Below, piece after piece: positions 23,101 through 34,307 of a stretch of DNA of 64,000 nt. How positions within the stretch are numbered: position 1 is the first letter of the stretch; every line of letters starts with the position of its first letter. Source of the DNA: Daphnia carinata (taxonomy: Eukaryota > Arthropoda > Branchiopoda > Diplostraca > Daphniidae); NCBI RefSeq assembly GCF_022539665.2, contig NC_081339.1:8181367-8245366 (forward strand). Reading direction: 5' to 3'. Both the position numbers and the translations under genes were made by a program. The notes beneath the pieces are model-generated. The model was not told the DNA's origin, searched no databases, and saw only the letters and a program-made list of their open reading frames with translations.

Positions 23101-24526
23101 ACATAGCGAGTAGTTGCACGCGTTGTAGCGAACGTTCTAATAAACGATGTGCACTATATCTAAAATATTTCTACGAAAAACGTGAGCAGTATCATTCCAT
23201 TGATTTGGCATGCATTTCGAATAAGTGCCTGTCCACTGAAGCCATTCTCGGCTTTTTTCCAGCAACGCCTACCTTCTCATTGTTGACATAAGTAAGTGAG
23301 CCATTATCTTCTATACACTTCTAAATCTCTACGACGATAGCTTAAATTTGGATTGAACTTTAAATCAACAACGTTCTATTCAACTGCGTGAATAGAACGG
23401 GTAAACGATAGTGTTGATCTAATGATAAATTGTAAACGTTTCAAATCGAATAAATGCTAAATTATTATTTCTGAAAAGGGCAGACGTTGAGCCGACTAAT
23501 AAAACTATGTTGCACTTGCAACTAAATATCAGCCCCTCTCCCCCACCTTTTTTTTTTCTGCGTTTGGTAGACTCCGATCGATAGGGGGAAATGTCACGAA
23601 AAGTTTGCGTGACATTAAAGTGACGAGTCTTTGCTAAGATGCTGAGCGCTAAAGTCGTCTTGTCTCTGTCGGGGCTTTTGCGGGAAAATCATTTATTAAT
23701 GTTGCGTTACGAAAGTAGGATTATACACTAAAACATGGACTAGGCTGCCATGTCGTTAAGTTATTTACAATCGCCCAATCAGCTTCGACTGTAGCGCACA
23801 CATGACGAGTAACGCAGCGGTTCTTCGAAATTTCGTTCTTTTACGCAATCGTGACGTTGGGAAATAGCAGCGGTTGGCATATAGAACTAGAAACTGTTTA
23901 ACTAAATCGTTCCAACACAAAAAACGATACAAGGAAGTCAGAAGGAACTACATAAATACCTGTGGGCTGTGGCGAATGTTTGCCTTCAGGCAACTCGATA
24001 GGGTCGTCGCAGAAAGACACTGACTTCTCAAACGACACGCACTTTTCTATATACATATATAGTTCACAGAAATCACCGGGTAAAAATTGGTTAGAACAAT
24101 ACAATATTCACTCATTCGTATAAATCATCGCGCGCAATATAAAGTTTTTTTTTCCAACCTATTCTATACACACATAGCACGCCGGACGAGTGTATACCAT
24201 ATAAATGTTGGCTCGAGAAAGCTAACTCAATCTCACGTTTGAGATAGAGAGCAATTATGAAGTGGTTCGTCTCTTGGTGCAGTTTGTTTCAAAAAGAAAA
24301 GGTTGGATTTTATTCATCCGACAACTCCACAATGAAATTTTATTTAGACAATGGATCCCCCCCCCCCCCCCCCCCCCAAAGAATTTCGGAACCGAGAAAA
24401 TGGTGGCATAGATTTTAGTCTGGTGGGGTGCCTCTCACTTTGTACTATAGAAAATGCAGCACTTGATGCTAGGGACGTAATACAATGGAGGACGCAATAA
24501 AGGCCAAAAATATGAAATGGGTATGG

Positions 24527-24557
<31 letters not shown>

Positions 24558-27500
24558 CTATATTATGTGAAGACTAACGAGGGAGACTGTGATAAAATGA
24601 TATCATACCTTTACATTTTCCAAGTCCCAGCCTGGGGGTTTTGACAGTTAGATGGTGAGAAGAACCTACGTCTAAAGTATTTGTTACAGAACAATTTCAC
24701 GTTAGAATATTAAACATCATGCGGTATGGGAAATATTTCGTTTTTTTAACCGAAATATTTCTACGTCTTCACATTTTTTTAAAAAACGATACTAGAAACA
24801 CGGACATTGTTCTCTACGTGACGTATAAAAAAATTTTAAAAAAATGTATTTCTTTACCTGCTTCTGGTGGAGGAATGCGAAGAACGGCGTTGTTCGCGTC
24901 GCCATTCAGATCGTCGTCAGGCAACTGCACGTGAACACCGACAGCGCTGGTCAACGCAGTCTGAACCAAACCCGTAAGGCTTGCCAATTTCCGTTCCACT
25001 TGTTCCATCCGTATCCTTTGAAAGCACAAAAATCGATTTTATTCATCCTGATTTAGTGGACATCATTTTTTGCTAAAATTTTTTTAAATGCTGGGTATTT
25101 TTTTTTTTTTTTTTTTTCACCTGGTCTGTTCGTCCACTAAATTCGGATCACTGGCATTACCCTGGAAGAGTGATGACTGTGAGTTACGAAAGTCACCGAA
25201 GCCATTGCCAAAGACGGGCGATCTGCTCAGTGCAGGACCAACGATCGCGTTGCTGTCGAAATATTATCCAAATTCATTGTCAAATTATGTTTAGCTAACC
25301 ATCAACAATCATAAATTAGGATGATCGATCGTCTGTTAACAGAAAAAAAAAAATCCAAAGCTTTGACTTTAACGGGTAGACTTTTAAACGTCCTCAAATT
25401 CAAATCATGTGAACGTGGGAAAATGGCACGTGAGAAATCGCTTTCTGCCTAACGGCGATGCGCAATGCACACAAGACTGGAGCTTTCCGACTTGTTAACT
25501 CAACAATAGAAGCATGAATAGCAAAATTCAAAAAACAAAACAAAAAATGCATCACAGGAAAACTATATATAGGGGAGGGTGGGCGTGGTTGGAACACAAA
25601 ACTTATTTTTGTTCCGTACGATTACAAAAATCGTCCAAGTAAAGTAAAAAATATATAGATTTGTAGCCAGTTATGTCAGCTACATAACCGTATTTTTTTT
25701 TGGGTGGGTTCGGCAAAGTTTAATGTGTGCTATGAGTAAAAAACCGGAGGTACCCCAAGTTGTTTCAATTGCCAATTCTACTCGGCAATTGAAACAGGGC
25801 GTCTGGGCAGTTGAAACGTGGGTTTTCCCATAAGAGAGCTCCCGGTTTTACGAAAAAACTAAAATGACGATATCTCAGAATCTGGGATACGTATTTTGAT
25901 GAATTTTTTACAGTAATATAGAGAATTTTAATCTTTATTTTTTAAGATGTTTTATAAGTTTCTATAGTAAATAAATATTATTTAATTAATTTTAGTAGTT
26001 TTCTGAATTAGGTTCTGAACACCGTTAGTAATCCAAAGAACGGTTAATAGTATGGAGATCAAATTTTTATAATCGAATATTGCATGTCCGGCCTTACATC
26101 ATAATTGTTGTTAATGTCCTTAATTTAATTTTTAAAATTTAATTTCTTTCGTCAACGTTGTAAATAAAAGCACAAAACATTGTGGCAGACGATAAATGCC
26201 AGCCACCCAGCAGACGAAATAAAATACAAAATAAACAATAATTGAAAAAAGAGCTCTGCTAATACGCTGCGTAGGGAACACCGTTGCCAGACTACAGTAA
26301 AGGAGACGCGCATACGGAAGGGTCGCAATTGGAACAAGGTGTTCCAATTGCTCCGACCATGGGTCTTCTCGGAGTTTTAATTTTTATAGGTGATAAAGTT
26401 AAGCTAGAAAAAAATTAATGTGATCAACTTATAGCTTAATGAATGACGAATGATTGGAGACCTTTTTTTAATGATTTTCTCCATCGTTTTCAGTGTGAAA
26501 ACGAAAAAATTGTCTGCAAAAAAACAACAAATGGACAGCCAAAAAACAATTTTCTGGGATAATTCGAAAACTTTTAAATTCTAAAGCCTCCAATTTTTTC
26601 TAAAAATGTAGAACCCTAATTCCCGTTAGTTCAAATTTTTTAAACCAAATCTCTTACGTACTTTAAGTGGTAGAATTTTTGTTTCAATTGCCGCGTGTTC
26701 CAATTGCGCCCACCCTCCTCTACGTAGATATTTTGTGATGACTTTTGATACACAAAGGCAAAGTTGAACGTCTAATTTGGCAACGAGGCGCATATCGATT
26801 GCGTAATCTCATTTCAAGCTCTACAGTCCTATACAGTCAAATTGAATTGCACTGGTCCAAGGAGGCCGAATAAAAGGTTTTCCCTCCTTTTGCCATTGTA
26901 CACAATGAAACGACAGGTGACATTTATGGTTTGAAGCCGGACGTGAAATTATTGATCCCAACAGCATGCGCCGTTCGAACGCCGTACATAGTTCCTGGAC
27001 AGTGTCAAAACCTAACACATCAAAAAGGATATTTCCCTTCATTTTGAACTGACAACATATTTCAAATGTCCTCTGTGTCAGTATATTTTCATGAACAATG
27101 TTCTCTACGGCGCCAGTGTGTCTTAAACGTAGCCATCTTGTTTTCCTTACCTTATTTGTAACTGTTCATTACAAATCGTTTACTCGGGTAATGCAAAAGT
27201 CCCTCCCTTTTTTTTAAGTACAACCTATCGATTTGAATTCACTTTTTCTTCCCTCCTCGATTTACGTGAATGATTCTATTCACTGCGCAGGAAACCACGA
27301 AGTTCCTAAAGGTCACATGGGTTACAAATCTAATTGATTTTTCTTATACAACTTTCCCCTTAGCTATATACTGTAGGGATCTATATTTGACCAGAAATAT
27401 ATGTATGTATGTATAAATATACACAGAGAGAGGGTCCTGGATGGACTCATCTTACACACGAGCCAGGCCGGATCAATTGGCTTATTGATGCATGCCATGT

Positions 27501-30500
27501 TATTATACTTGAACGTGAATGAATGCGAGATTAATGATGGACGTGAACAACATGAAATATATATAGAGAGAACGGGCAAAATACCTTGCGAGAGTCACCG
27601 AAGAAGACGGCACTCCGTAATTCGGTTTAAGGTTATTCGACGAAGTGCCGTAATTGTGGAACGATCGTTCCGGCGGACGCGGTGGCACTTGCGGTGGTAA
27701 CGCCTGAGGCGGGCAAGGAAAGAAGCCATGCACAACCTCGACTCCGTGATCTTTCCATCTTGCAGGTTGATCGTTGTTCACGTTGGCCGCATAATCCATA
27801 ACTATTTGATATGAAGTAAAAAAAAAAACAAAAAAAATGAACGAGAAGTTTAAATTAAACAAACAATACACATGTAATTAGGTACGTCGTGTCTCGTTCA
27901 CATGTGAATTAAATTCCATGTTTTTACGTCAAAGCTGGAACACTCGAAATGCGTTCTGCTACTTCAACTCACGGAGGGTACTGCTTTTGTGTGGATAGAA
28001 AACGTATTTTCACAAGATTACTCGACGAGATCTGATTGATAGCTGGGGTTCTGCAGGAAACGCGTGTTAGCACGTATTTTTAGTCTGTTTTTTTTTTTCC
28101 CTCTTCTTTTGCCCTATAGCTCTTATCTTATTATGTGTCTCGTTATTTCAAGATTTGTCCGTGCTTTAAGCAAAAGAAGTCACAATCCGTGAGGTAGATA
28201 ATAATGGACACTTCAAAGCTCTCTTTCTCTCTCTCTGTGTGTGTGTGTGTGTATCTCTCTTTCTCTTCCCTCTTTGCCCAGCACAGGATGTGAGGGTCAA
28301 TACGTGGAATAGAATCGCAGACCTTTCCTACACGCTACCTGCATTGCTGATATGATTTTTTTGTTTTGTTTTGTGTATCACATTCTTGCTTCTTAATTTT
28401 AACGGCGGGCTTTTGTAGTCGAAGACAAAAGAGCGAACCCAGTCAAGAGAAACTAGTTTCATCTACAAGTTCGCAGACAACGAATTTTAACGAAGAAATG
28501 GCACAACTGCTTGATACGTGCTGCGCATGACGAATCTTCTCTTCTTCTTTTTTTGTTTTTTGTATCAATACCGAATTTTTACGTGAGAATTTTCACGCTA
28601 TAACTGTAGATGTTTTAGATGTCGATAGTGTGTAGTTTATAGTTATTCTCAAACTATAACGAAGACACGCGCCGCTACAGCCAAACAAAAAATAATAGAA
28701 CTCCATGCTTGAAGATCCGTTCTAAATTGCTTTGATATTCCAACTCGGGAATTATTTTTTTTTTTTTTTAAATTTTCCACAGAATTTCTCCACAGAAATT
28801 CGACGCGCGTCGTTTCAAGATCGTGCCAACCAAATGATAAAGCGGTTGGTGAAGACTTCAATTATAAAAACATCAGACAAATCGTATAGACAGAAGATTG
28901 ATGTTGTTTACGCTTAGGCTGTTTTGCCTTCCAAAAAAACAAAAAAAAAAAACATTTCTTTTTTTTTTCTATCGAAACCAGTTGCTTCAAAAAATAAAAG
29001 CTTTTCACTACGTAAATAAAATTTAAAAAATAAAGGAAAAGGTTCGCATCGATAATTAAAGTTTTGGAAATGAGACGCTCACCAGGCGACATGGCGTTGC
29101 GATCGATTCTCAGCGGCGACGGTGTCTGTTCCGCTGCGGTAGAATAGGACCGATGCAACGTAGACCTTGCCTGGAACTATAAAGCCATTCGTAATACACA
29201 AACAAGAAAACTTTTATGGAACGAAAAACAAAAACAAAAGTAGATAAGGGAGAAGATAAAGAAACTGTTTGATGTACCTGGCCATTTCTCTGCATGATCG
29301 GTGCCTGACTGAGGGACGATGTTGAGCCATAAGCTGTGGGCATCGATGAAATTGATTGCCGACCATTGCGGGGCCCTGTAATGATTGGTTTTGCTGTCCT
29401 ATTCTATTCACCATTTATCATTTTCAAAAGAAAAAATAATAATAATAATAAAAAAAAAAAAACGTTAGACCGGGGGAGTTCCACGTGGCATCGTCATTGA
29501 CAGAGAAAAACAATCATTAAGGGCACAGTGCACGTTGTGTAAATTGAATTCACCTTTGATTTATGAACGTGTTGGGGTCGATAGTCTGAGTCGAACTCGG
29601 GCTCGCTAAAATAGGACAGCTCGTCCCAGGTAGCCGATGATAGAGGGGAGCTTATCATTAAGCGGGGATTGCATCGATCCAACGGCTGATCCAGGTCGAC
29701 GTGATCAGCGTCGTCAAGGAAAGACATCTGAGACAGTGAGAGGGGTAAGGCCGACTGAAAGTTGAATGGCTGCTTCAGTTCGTCAGTCTCGAAGAGGCGC
29801 AGGATGGATCGGTCTCGTATATCTCTGTCGTCACATCAACAATCAATTCGGACAAAAACAAAACATATATCAAAGATTTTAAAGAAACATTCTTCGTCGT
29901 TAACTGTGGACATTCTCGAACGTAATTGTTCTGTTGTCAACCACTGCTTTTGTTTTCATATTTTGCCCCCACTCGGTCAAAGTCAAACTCCATAAAAAAA
30001 AAAAAAAAAGAAATCAATAAATAAATAAAAAAGGGAATAATGTTATGCAAACAGTGTACACGAGTACATTGTTCATGACTGTAGCACGCAACGAATACAT
30101 TTCAAATGTCACGGTGCTTAGTTCTGTTTTCTCCCGGCCTTAAAAAAAAAAGGAAGCCGCTGCCATGTTCTTTTATTTCTATCTGCTCTTTTCTGTGAGT
30201 CTTACATTAGAAATAACAAGCAAGTGCTTTCGCTTTTCAACGTGCACGGTGTATACAAACATGAAAAATCGTTTCTTATTTTTTTTTTTCTGCGCAATGG
30301 ATGACCATTTCTTTGATGTACGTACGCACGTCCATCGCTGTAAAGCATTTGCCGTTTGCGGTGTACAAAAAAAAAACCAAACGACAAAGGGGAAATGTTT
30401 TTCACGTCGTCCGCCGTGACCCGAGACGCAACCGAACCTGCTATCAACGAATTTTTAGCCGTCCATGACAGACTTTTGCTCGTCTTAAAATATGGATATG

Positions 30501-31766
30501 TCCCGTAGTATTCTACTGCTGAATACCCACGACGGACGACAACACAATCGAAAAACGTGTATCCACTTAGCGTTAAGCTCTGAAATACAGTGCAAAGGGC
30601 GTGGCGGGGAGCAAGGCTGACTGTAAGAAGCTCGTATATATTATTGAGCTTATATATCGAGAGCGACAGCAAACGTAATGGAGGGGCAACTGCGAAATCG
30701 ATTTCGCCCCAACGTTGCAATCATTTCCTAGAGTTTCTTTAATTGAACATTTACATACGCGAGGTGTATATATGTACGCACCATACCTAGGGCGATTCAA
30801 AGCCGTCAGAAGAGATAAAAAAAAATAAAAGGGCCTCATAGGAAACCACTTGTTTCTTTTGCGTTTTTATTTTTTATTTTTTTTTTTTTTGAGTTCTAAA
30901 AAACATGTCATTAACGCGCTGTCACGAACGTACAGCGTGTGTGGTTTTCAGGTGGGCCCACAAAAAAAAAAACAAGCTACGAGCAAAGTAATTAAGCAAA
31001 GCTTTTAAGAGGAGTGCCAAATGTATGGATCTATCTACTGTTAAGTCTTCCTGTATAGAAGAAACAAAAATTCATCTTTGCTAAGGCTCATTTTCGCCCG
31101 ACAAAGGCTTCCCCTGAATATTCCGGTCTCTATATCCGCTAACCCTTAGGGGGCTTCCGCTTGGTTTAGCCCCCACCTGCGCACGCGTCTCAATTATATA
31201 CTGCACTGTATACTGTATATCTATATATATATATATGTACAGGCTATACACACACGCAGTTCGTTTCTCAATTTTTCTTTTTTTTTTTTTTTTTAAGGCT
31301 TGAAACATAAATAGAGAAAAATTGGTTTTTCGAAAAGGTCTATAGATACAATAGACATATGATGTATACCTATTGCTCTGTGCAGCGTATACATTTATAG
31401 GCTCACTGAGTATAAGTCAATTAAGGGACAGGTGAAACGCAAGCCCTGACGTATAAGGCTGCGCCTAAAAAATCATTTTCAACGATTTCTCTATTTTTTG
31501 TTTGTTTTTTCCCTAGAAAACGTTTCATTTGTTTCGTCGTGACGTAAGATATACAGTTATATATAGTCCGATCATAACATGGCGTAACGCATCACTCTCT
31601 CCGCATGAAAAAAAAAACAAACTGTTTTTGAGAGGTAGGCGTGGGTCGCTTTGGTTTTTTGATGAATATATCCCTAAAAACAGCACGTGCAATATGAATG
31701 TTTTATGCGCTCTCTGAGTTTCAAGTCGAAAAGAAAAAACTCGATTGTTTATAAAAGGGGGGAAAT

Positions 31767-31798
<32 letters not shown>

Positions 31799-31881
31799 CG
31801 CCGCGCTGCCGTATGTATTTATATACAGACGAGTTGTTCCCCAAAATATCACGGAAACGTTTCTTGTTTTTGTAACAGGAA

Positions 31882-31920
<39 letters not shown>

Positions 31921-33805
31921 AAAGCGAAGGGAAATATAACGATGGAACAGCTTGCTGCAAAAAAAAGGGAAACTGCATACACATACTGTGTTGTAACTTA
32001 AATAAGCCTATTCACTATACACAGCCATAGTTTACCGGAATTTAAACACTGGCCTTTTTGCCGCAGGAAACTTTGCTTCCTCCCCCCCCCCCCCCACTTT
32101 TTTTTTTTTTTTTTTTTTAAGAATTCCAGCAGCTACATTATGTATACGTAAGATCAACTGTATGTATGTCAAGCGTTTGATCAAATAGAGAAAACCATTC
32201 TTCATTTGTACCAGACTTTTCTTTTTTTTTTTTAAATGAATAAAATCCGGTTAATTGACACGCAACTTTAGTTTCGGTTTTGAACTTCAGATTTTTTTTT
32301 TTTTTTTTTGTTTTCTTTTGTTCTTTAAAGATGTAGACGTAATCAATTAGAGTAGAGACCTATGGGTGTATATAATATATACTCTTTTATGCGGGTTTCT
32401 GGTGTAACAACGCGCTACACGAATCAAACGAAAATCGATTGCAAAAAAAAAAAAAAACATTTGTAAAGGCAGTTAAATGCAAAATTGGGAATTATAGAAT
32501 ATAACAAGAGAAAAAACGTTCTTACCTGAGATCTTCCAGTTCGTAAAACATGTCCTGATTGGGATCGTGAATGTAGATGTGAACGTTGTTCGAATCAAAG
32601 TATTCCATGCTGAGCTGGCGGGCGAAAGATCTGACGAAGAGAGCGCGAACCGTGTCGAGGGTCGTAATTTCATTTGGCAGCAACGCCCTCTTTGTCTCGT
32701 GTCGGAATTGAAGAAATACCAATCCTGCCACACATTTAATTACATTTGTTAGACATTTTTATTTTTATTTTTATTTTTTTTTTTTGAATTCTCACGAACC
32801 TATTACGCATTCAATAAAACATGTGCCACATAGTTCGATGTTAATCGATTTTTTAAGAGCATTAAAATATGATTTGAAAATGACACAACGTAATCACGCG
32901 TTGTTTTATTCAATACAGACAGACATTTAGATGTGTGTTTTTTTTTCTTTGTCGATTGCTCAACGTTGTGAATGAAAAATTTATGTCCCAGTGGGGTAGA
33001 ACGATAGAATTTTTAAAATTTCAACAATCAATTTGCCAGTTTCACGTATATGCCGTATGCCATTTCTCGTAAGTGTGTAACCTACGCAACAGCGCACCAT
33101 TCTAAAATACGTTTACACTCGTTCCAGCACGAAATGAGTTTACAAATATTGACCCGTTACGTGAATGTTTTTCTCATTGAATCCGGAAACAACTTATTTT
33201 TTTTTTTCTTCTTCTTTTGTGTGAGCACTCAATCAGCAGACGTACATCCAAACATAACACGTCACCAAAACGAACGTTACGTCTTGGCAAAAACGCTTAC
33301 GCCATTGAAAAAAAAAAGCCTTTTTTTTCTTGAGCCAACCGTTTTTTTTTTTTTTTTTTTGATAACGTACGTTTGATCTTTAAATAGAAATTCAATCCCA
33401 TCGTGTACACACGAGGCACCAAACGATGATTAAAGTAAAAGATGATTAGCTTTGCGTCTATTGATATGGCTACATGTAACGAAGTATAAGCGATCCGGTC
33501 GATGCACGAATCGATGGCGCGTGGTTTCAAGTTACGCCATAGCATTACACACAATGTACAGTACATGTAAGGCTATCTATATATGTATACGTAGAGTACG
33601 TGTGTGTTTATACTTGACGATAGCAGTCATGTTATTAGCTCACTTAGCTCTTAAAAACAAAACTAAAAACAAAAGCGCACACACACCGTTCGGATTGGCA
33701 AAGCTTTTTGCGAGCAAAGTTTCCTCCTCCATCCGCACACCCCCGTCTGCGAGCTCGTTGTTCTTTAACATTACATTCAGCGACGACTTAATAAACAAAC
33801 CAACA

Positions 33806-33841
<36 letters not shown>

Positions 33842-34307
33842 CGCAAAAAAGGGAGAAAAAAAATGAACGCTGGACGTGAGAATCGATAAAGCCGTGTGTG
33901 CCGCTCGTGATGTATAACTATCTAGCGTCTATGTGCTCGGCCTCTCCGTAAGTCTCCCGTGAGGCGGCACACGCTCCCCAGTTTTTTTTTTTTTTTTTTG
34001 TACTTCTATTCCCCCCCCCCCCTTTAATCGAAGATGGTGGTACAACACAGTGTGCACTGCTGCGAGGTGAGTCTTGAAAATAAATAAAAACAAAATAAAA
34101 TAGAAGGTGGAATCTCTCACCTAATGGGCGTTCCAGCGTCTTTGACGGCGTGCGTACGACGGGCAGCGATGCGCGCTGCTTCGAGCCGCGCCGAAATCCC
34201 GTTGCCGAGGTCTCGGCCTCCGACATGATGCCAGCGTCTTCGTCCATTAGCGAATTGCTGTGCGAGAGCATCGGCATCGTCATTTGCTTTTGGGGTGGCG
34301 AAGACAT
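17518..34307 (-). CDS. SRCIN1: SRCIN1/KIAA1217 (p140Cap / sickle tail) homologue
   Basis: Nineteen exons join in frame to 1176 residues: 34307-34121, 32724-32526, 29824-29554, 29403-29278, 29170-29083, 27801-27585, 25252-25121, 25015-24858, 24046-23960, 23068-23009, 22906-22883, 22808-22511, 22413-22306, 22194-22096, 21404-21342, 21280-21217, 19016-18771, 18698-18104 and 18026-17518. Residues about 64-140 form the AIP3/Bud6-like domain of the family (ETKRALLPNEITTLDTVRAL; DMFYELEDLRDIRDRSIL). Next come a Pro/Ser-rich stretch (PPQVPPRPPERSF), RMEQVERKLASLTGLVQTAL, a coiled coil (KNAKELRSEMRSLRRLSQAQ), a second helix (DVEKLANLLSRS), an SH3-ligand-like RRRAPPPPPPRTSSRS, and the C-terminal coiled coil RHQELLKTQKHLQEQYDRLQ. 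Vertebrate relatives are cytoskeletal adaptors that restrain Src signalling. Upstream untranslated exons are likely but were not identified. Confidence 0.9.
19951..19969. repeat. (GA)n microsatellite, short
   Basis: A run of GA dinucleotides, bordered by a purine-rich stretch, in an intron of the SRCIN1-like gene. Confidence 0.8.
20102..20147. repeat. (GA)23 microsatellite
   Basis: An uninterrupted GA array of about 46 bases in the intron between coding exons 16 and 17 of the SRCIN1-like gene. On the coding strand it reads as CT repeats. Confidence 0.95.
22883..22906 (-). other. 24-nt microexon of the SRCIN1-like gene
   Basis: The 24-base segment is bounded by an acceptor (…cgacag) and a donor (gtatgc) on the minus strand and is in phase 1 at both ends. 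It adds VSVYKGDS between ASSQG and DWLGSV. Skipping it would keep the frame, so it can be an alternative exon. The acceptor could also be the AG at the AAAG eight codons in, but that would break the frame. Confidence 0.6.
24357..24377. repeat. poly(C) tract
   Basis: About 21 consecutive C in an intron. Length is likely to vary between individuals and sequencing reads. Confidence 0.9.
25572..26720. mobile_element. TIR element with CAATTG palindromes, non-autonomous
   Basis: The left end GGGGAGGGTGGGCGTGGTTG (followed by GAACAC) mirrors the right end GTGTTCCAATTGCGCCCACC (followed by CTCCTC), and both are flanked by TA. Inside, the palindromic core CAATTG followed or preceded by GAAAC/GGAAC recurs: near 25766-25800 (a small hairpin with the spacer tctactcgg), 26327-26352 (GCAATTGGAACAAGGTGTTCCAATTGC, a near-perfect palindrome) and 26690-26710. 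There is no transposase-like frame. It lies in the intron between coding exons 6 and 7 of the SRCIN1-like gene. Confidence 0.7.
28222..28252. repeat. compound (CT)n(GT)n microsatellite
   Basis: CT repeats pass directly into GT repeats within an intron of the SRCIN1-like gene. Confidence 0.9.
31771..31798. repeat. poly(A) tract of 28 bases
   Basis: Uninterrupted A run in the second coding intron of the SRCIN1-like gene, one of dozens of long A or T tracts here. Confidence 0.9.
31886..31917. repeat. (GT)16 microsatellite
   Basis: About 32 bases of uninterrupted GT in the same intron. Confidence 0.95.
33807..33838. repeat. (CA)16 microsatellite
   Basis: About 32 bases of uninterrupted CA in the intron after the first coding exon of the SRCIN1-like gene. 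Confidence 0.95.

Noticed and set aside
29460-29495. Possible extra exon (MPRGTPP) of the SRCIN1-like gene on the minus strand
   Set aside because: It looks family-like, but there is no AG acceptor in front of it, and exons 3 and 4 already join in phase without it.
31745-31984. Open frames over poly(A) and (GT)n arrays
   Set aside because: They exist only because simple repeats contain no stop codons (poly-Lys/Phe, Val-Cys and Thr-His runs).
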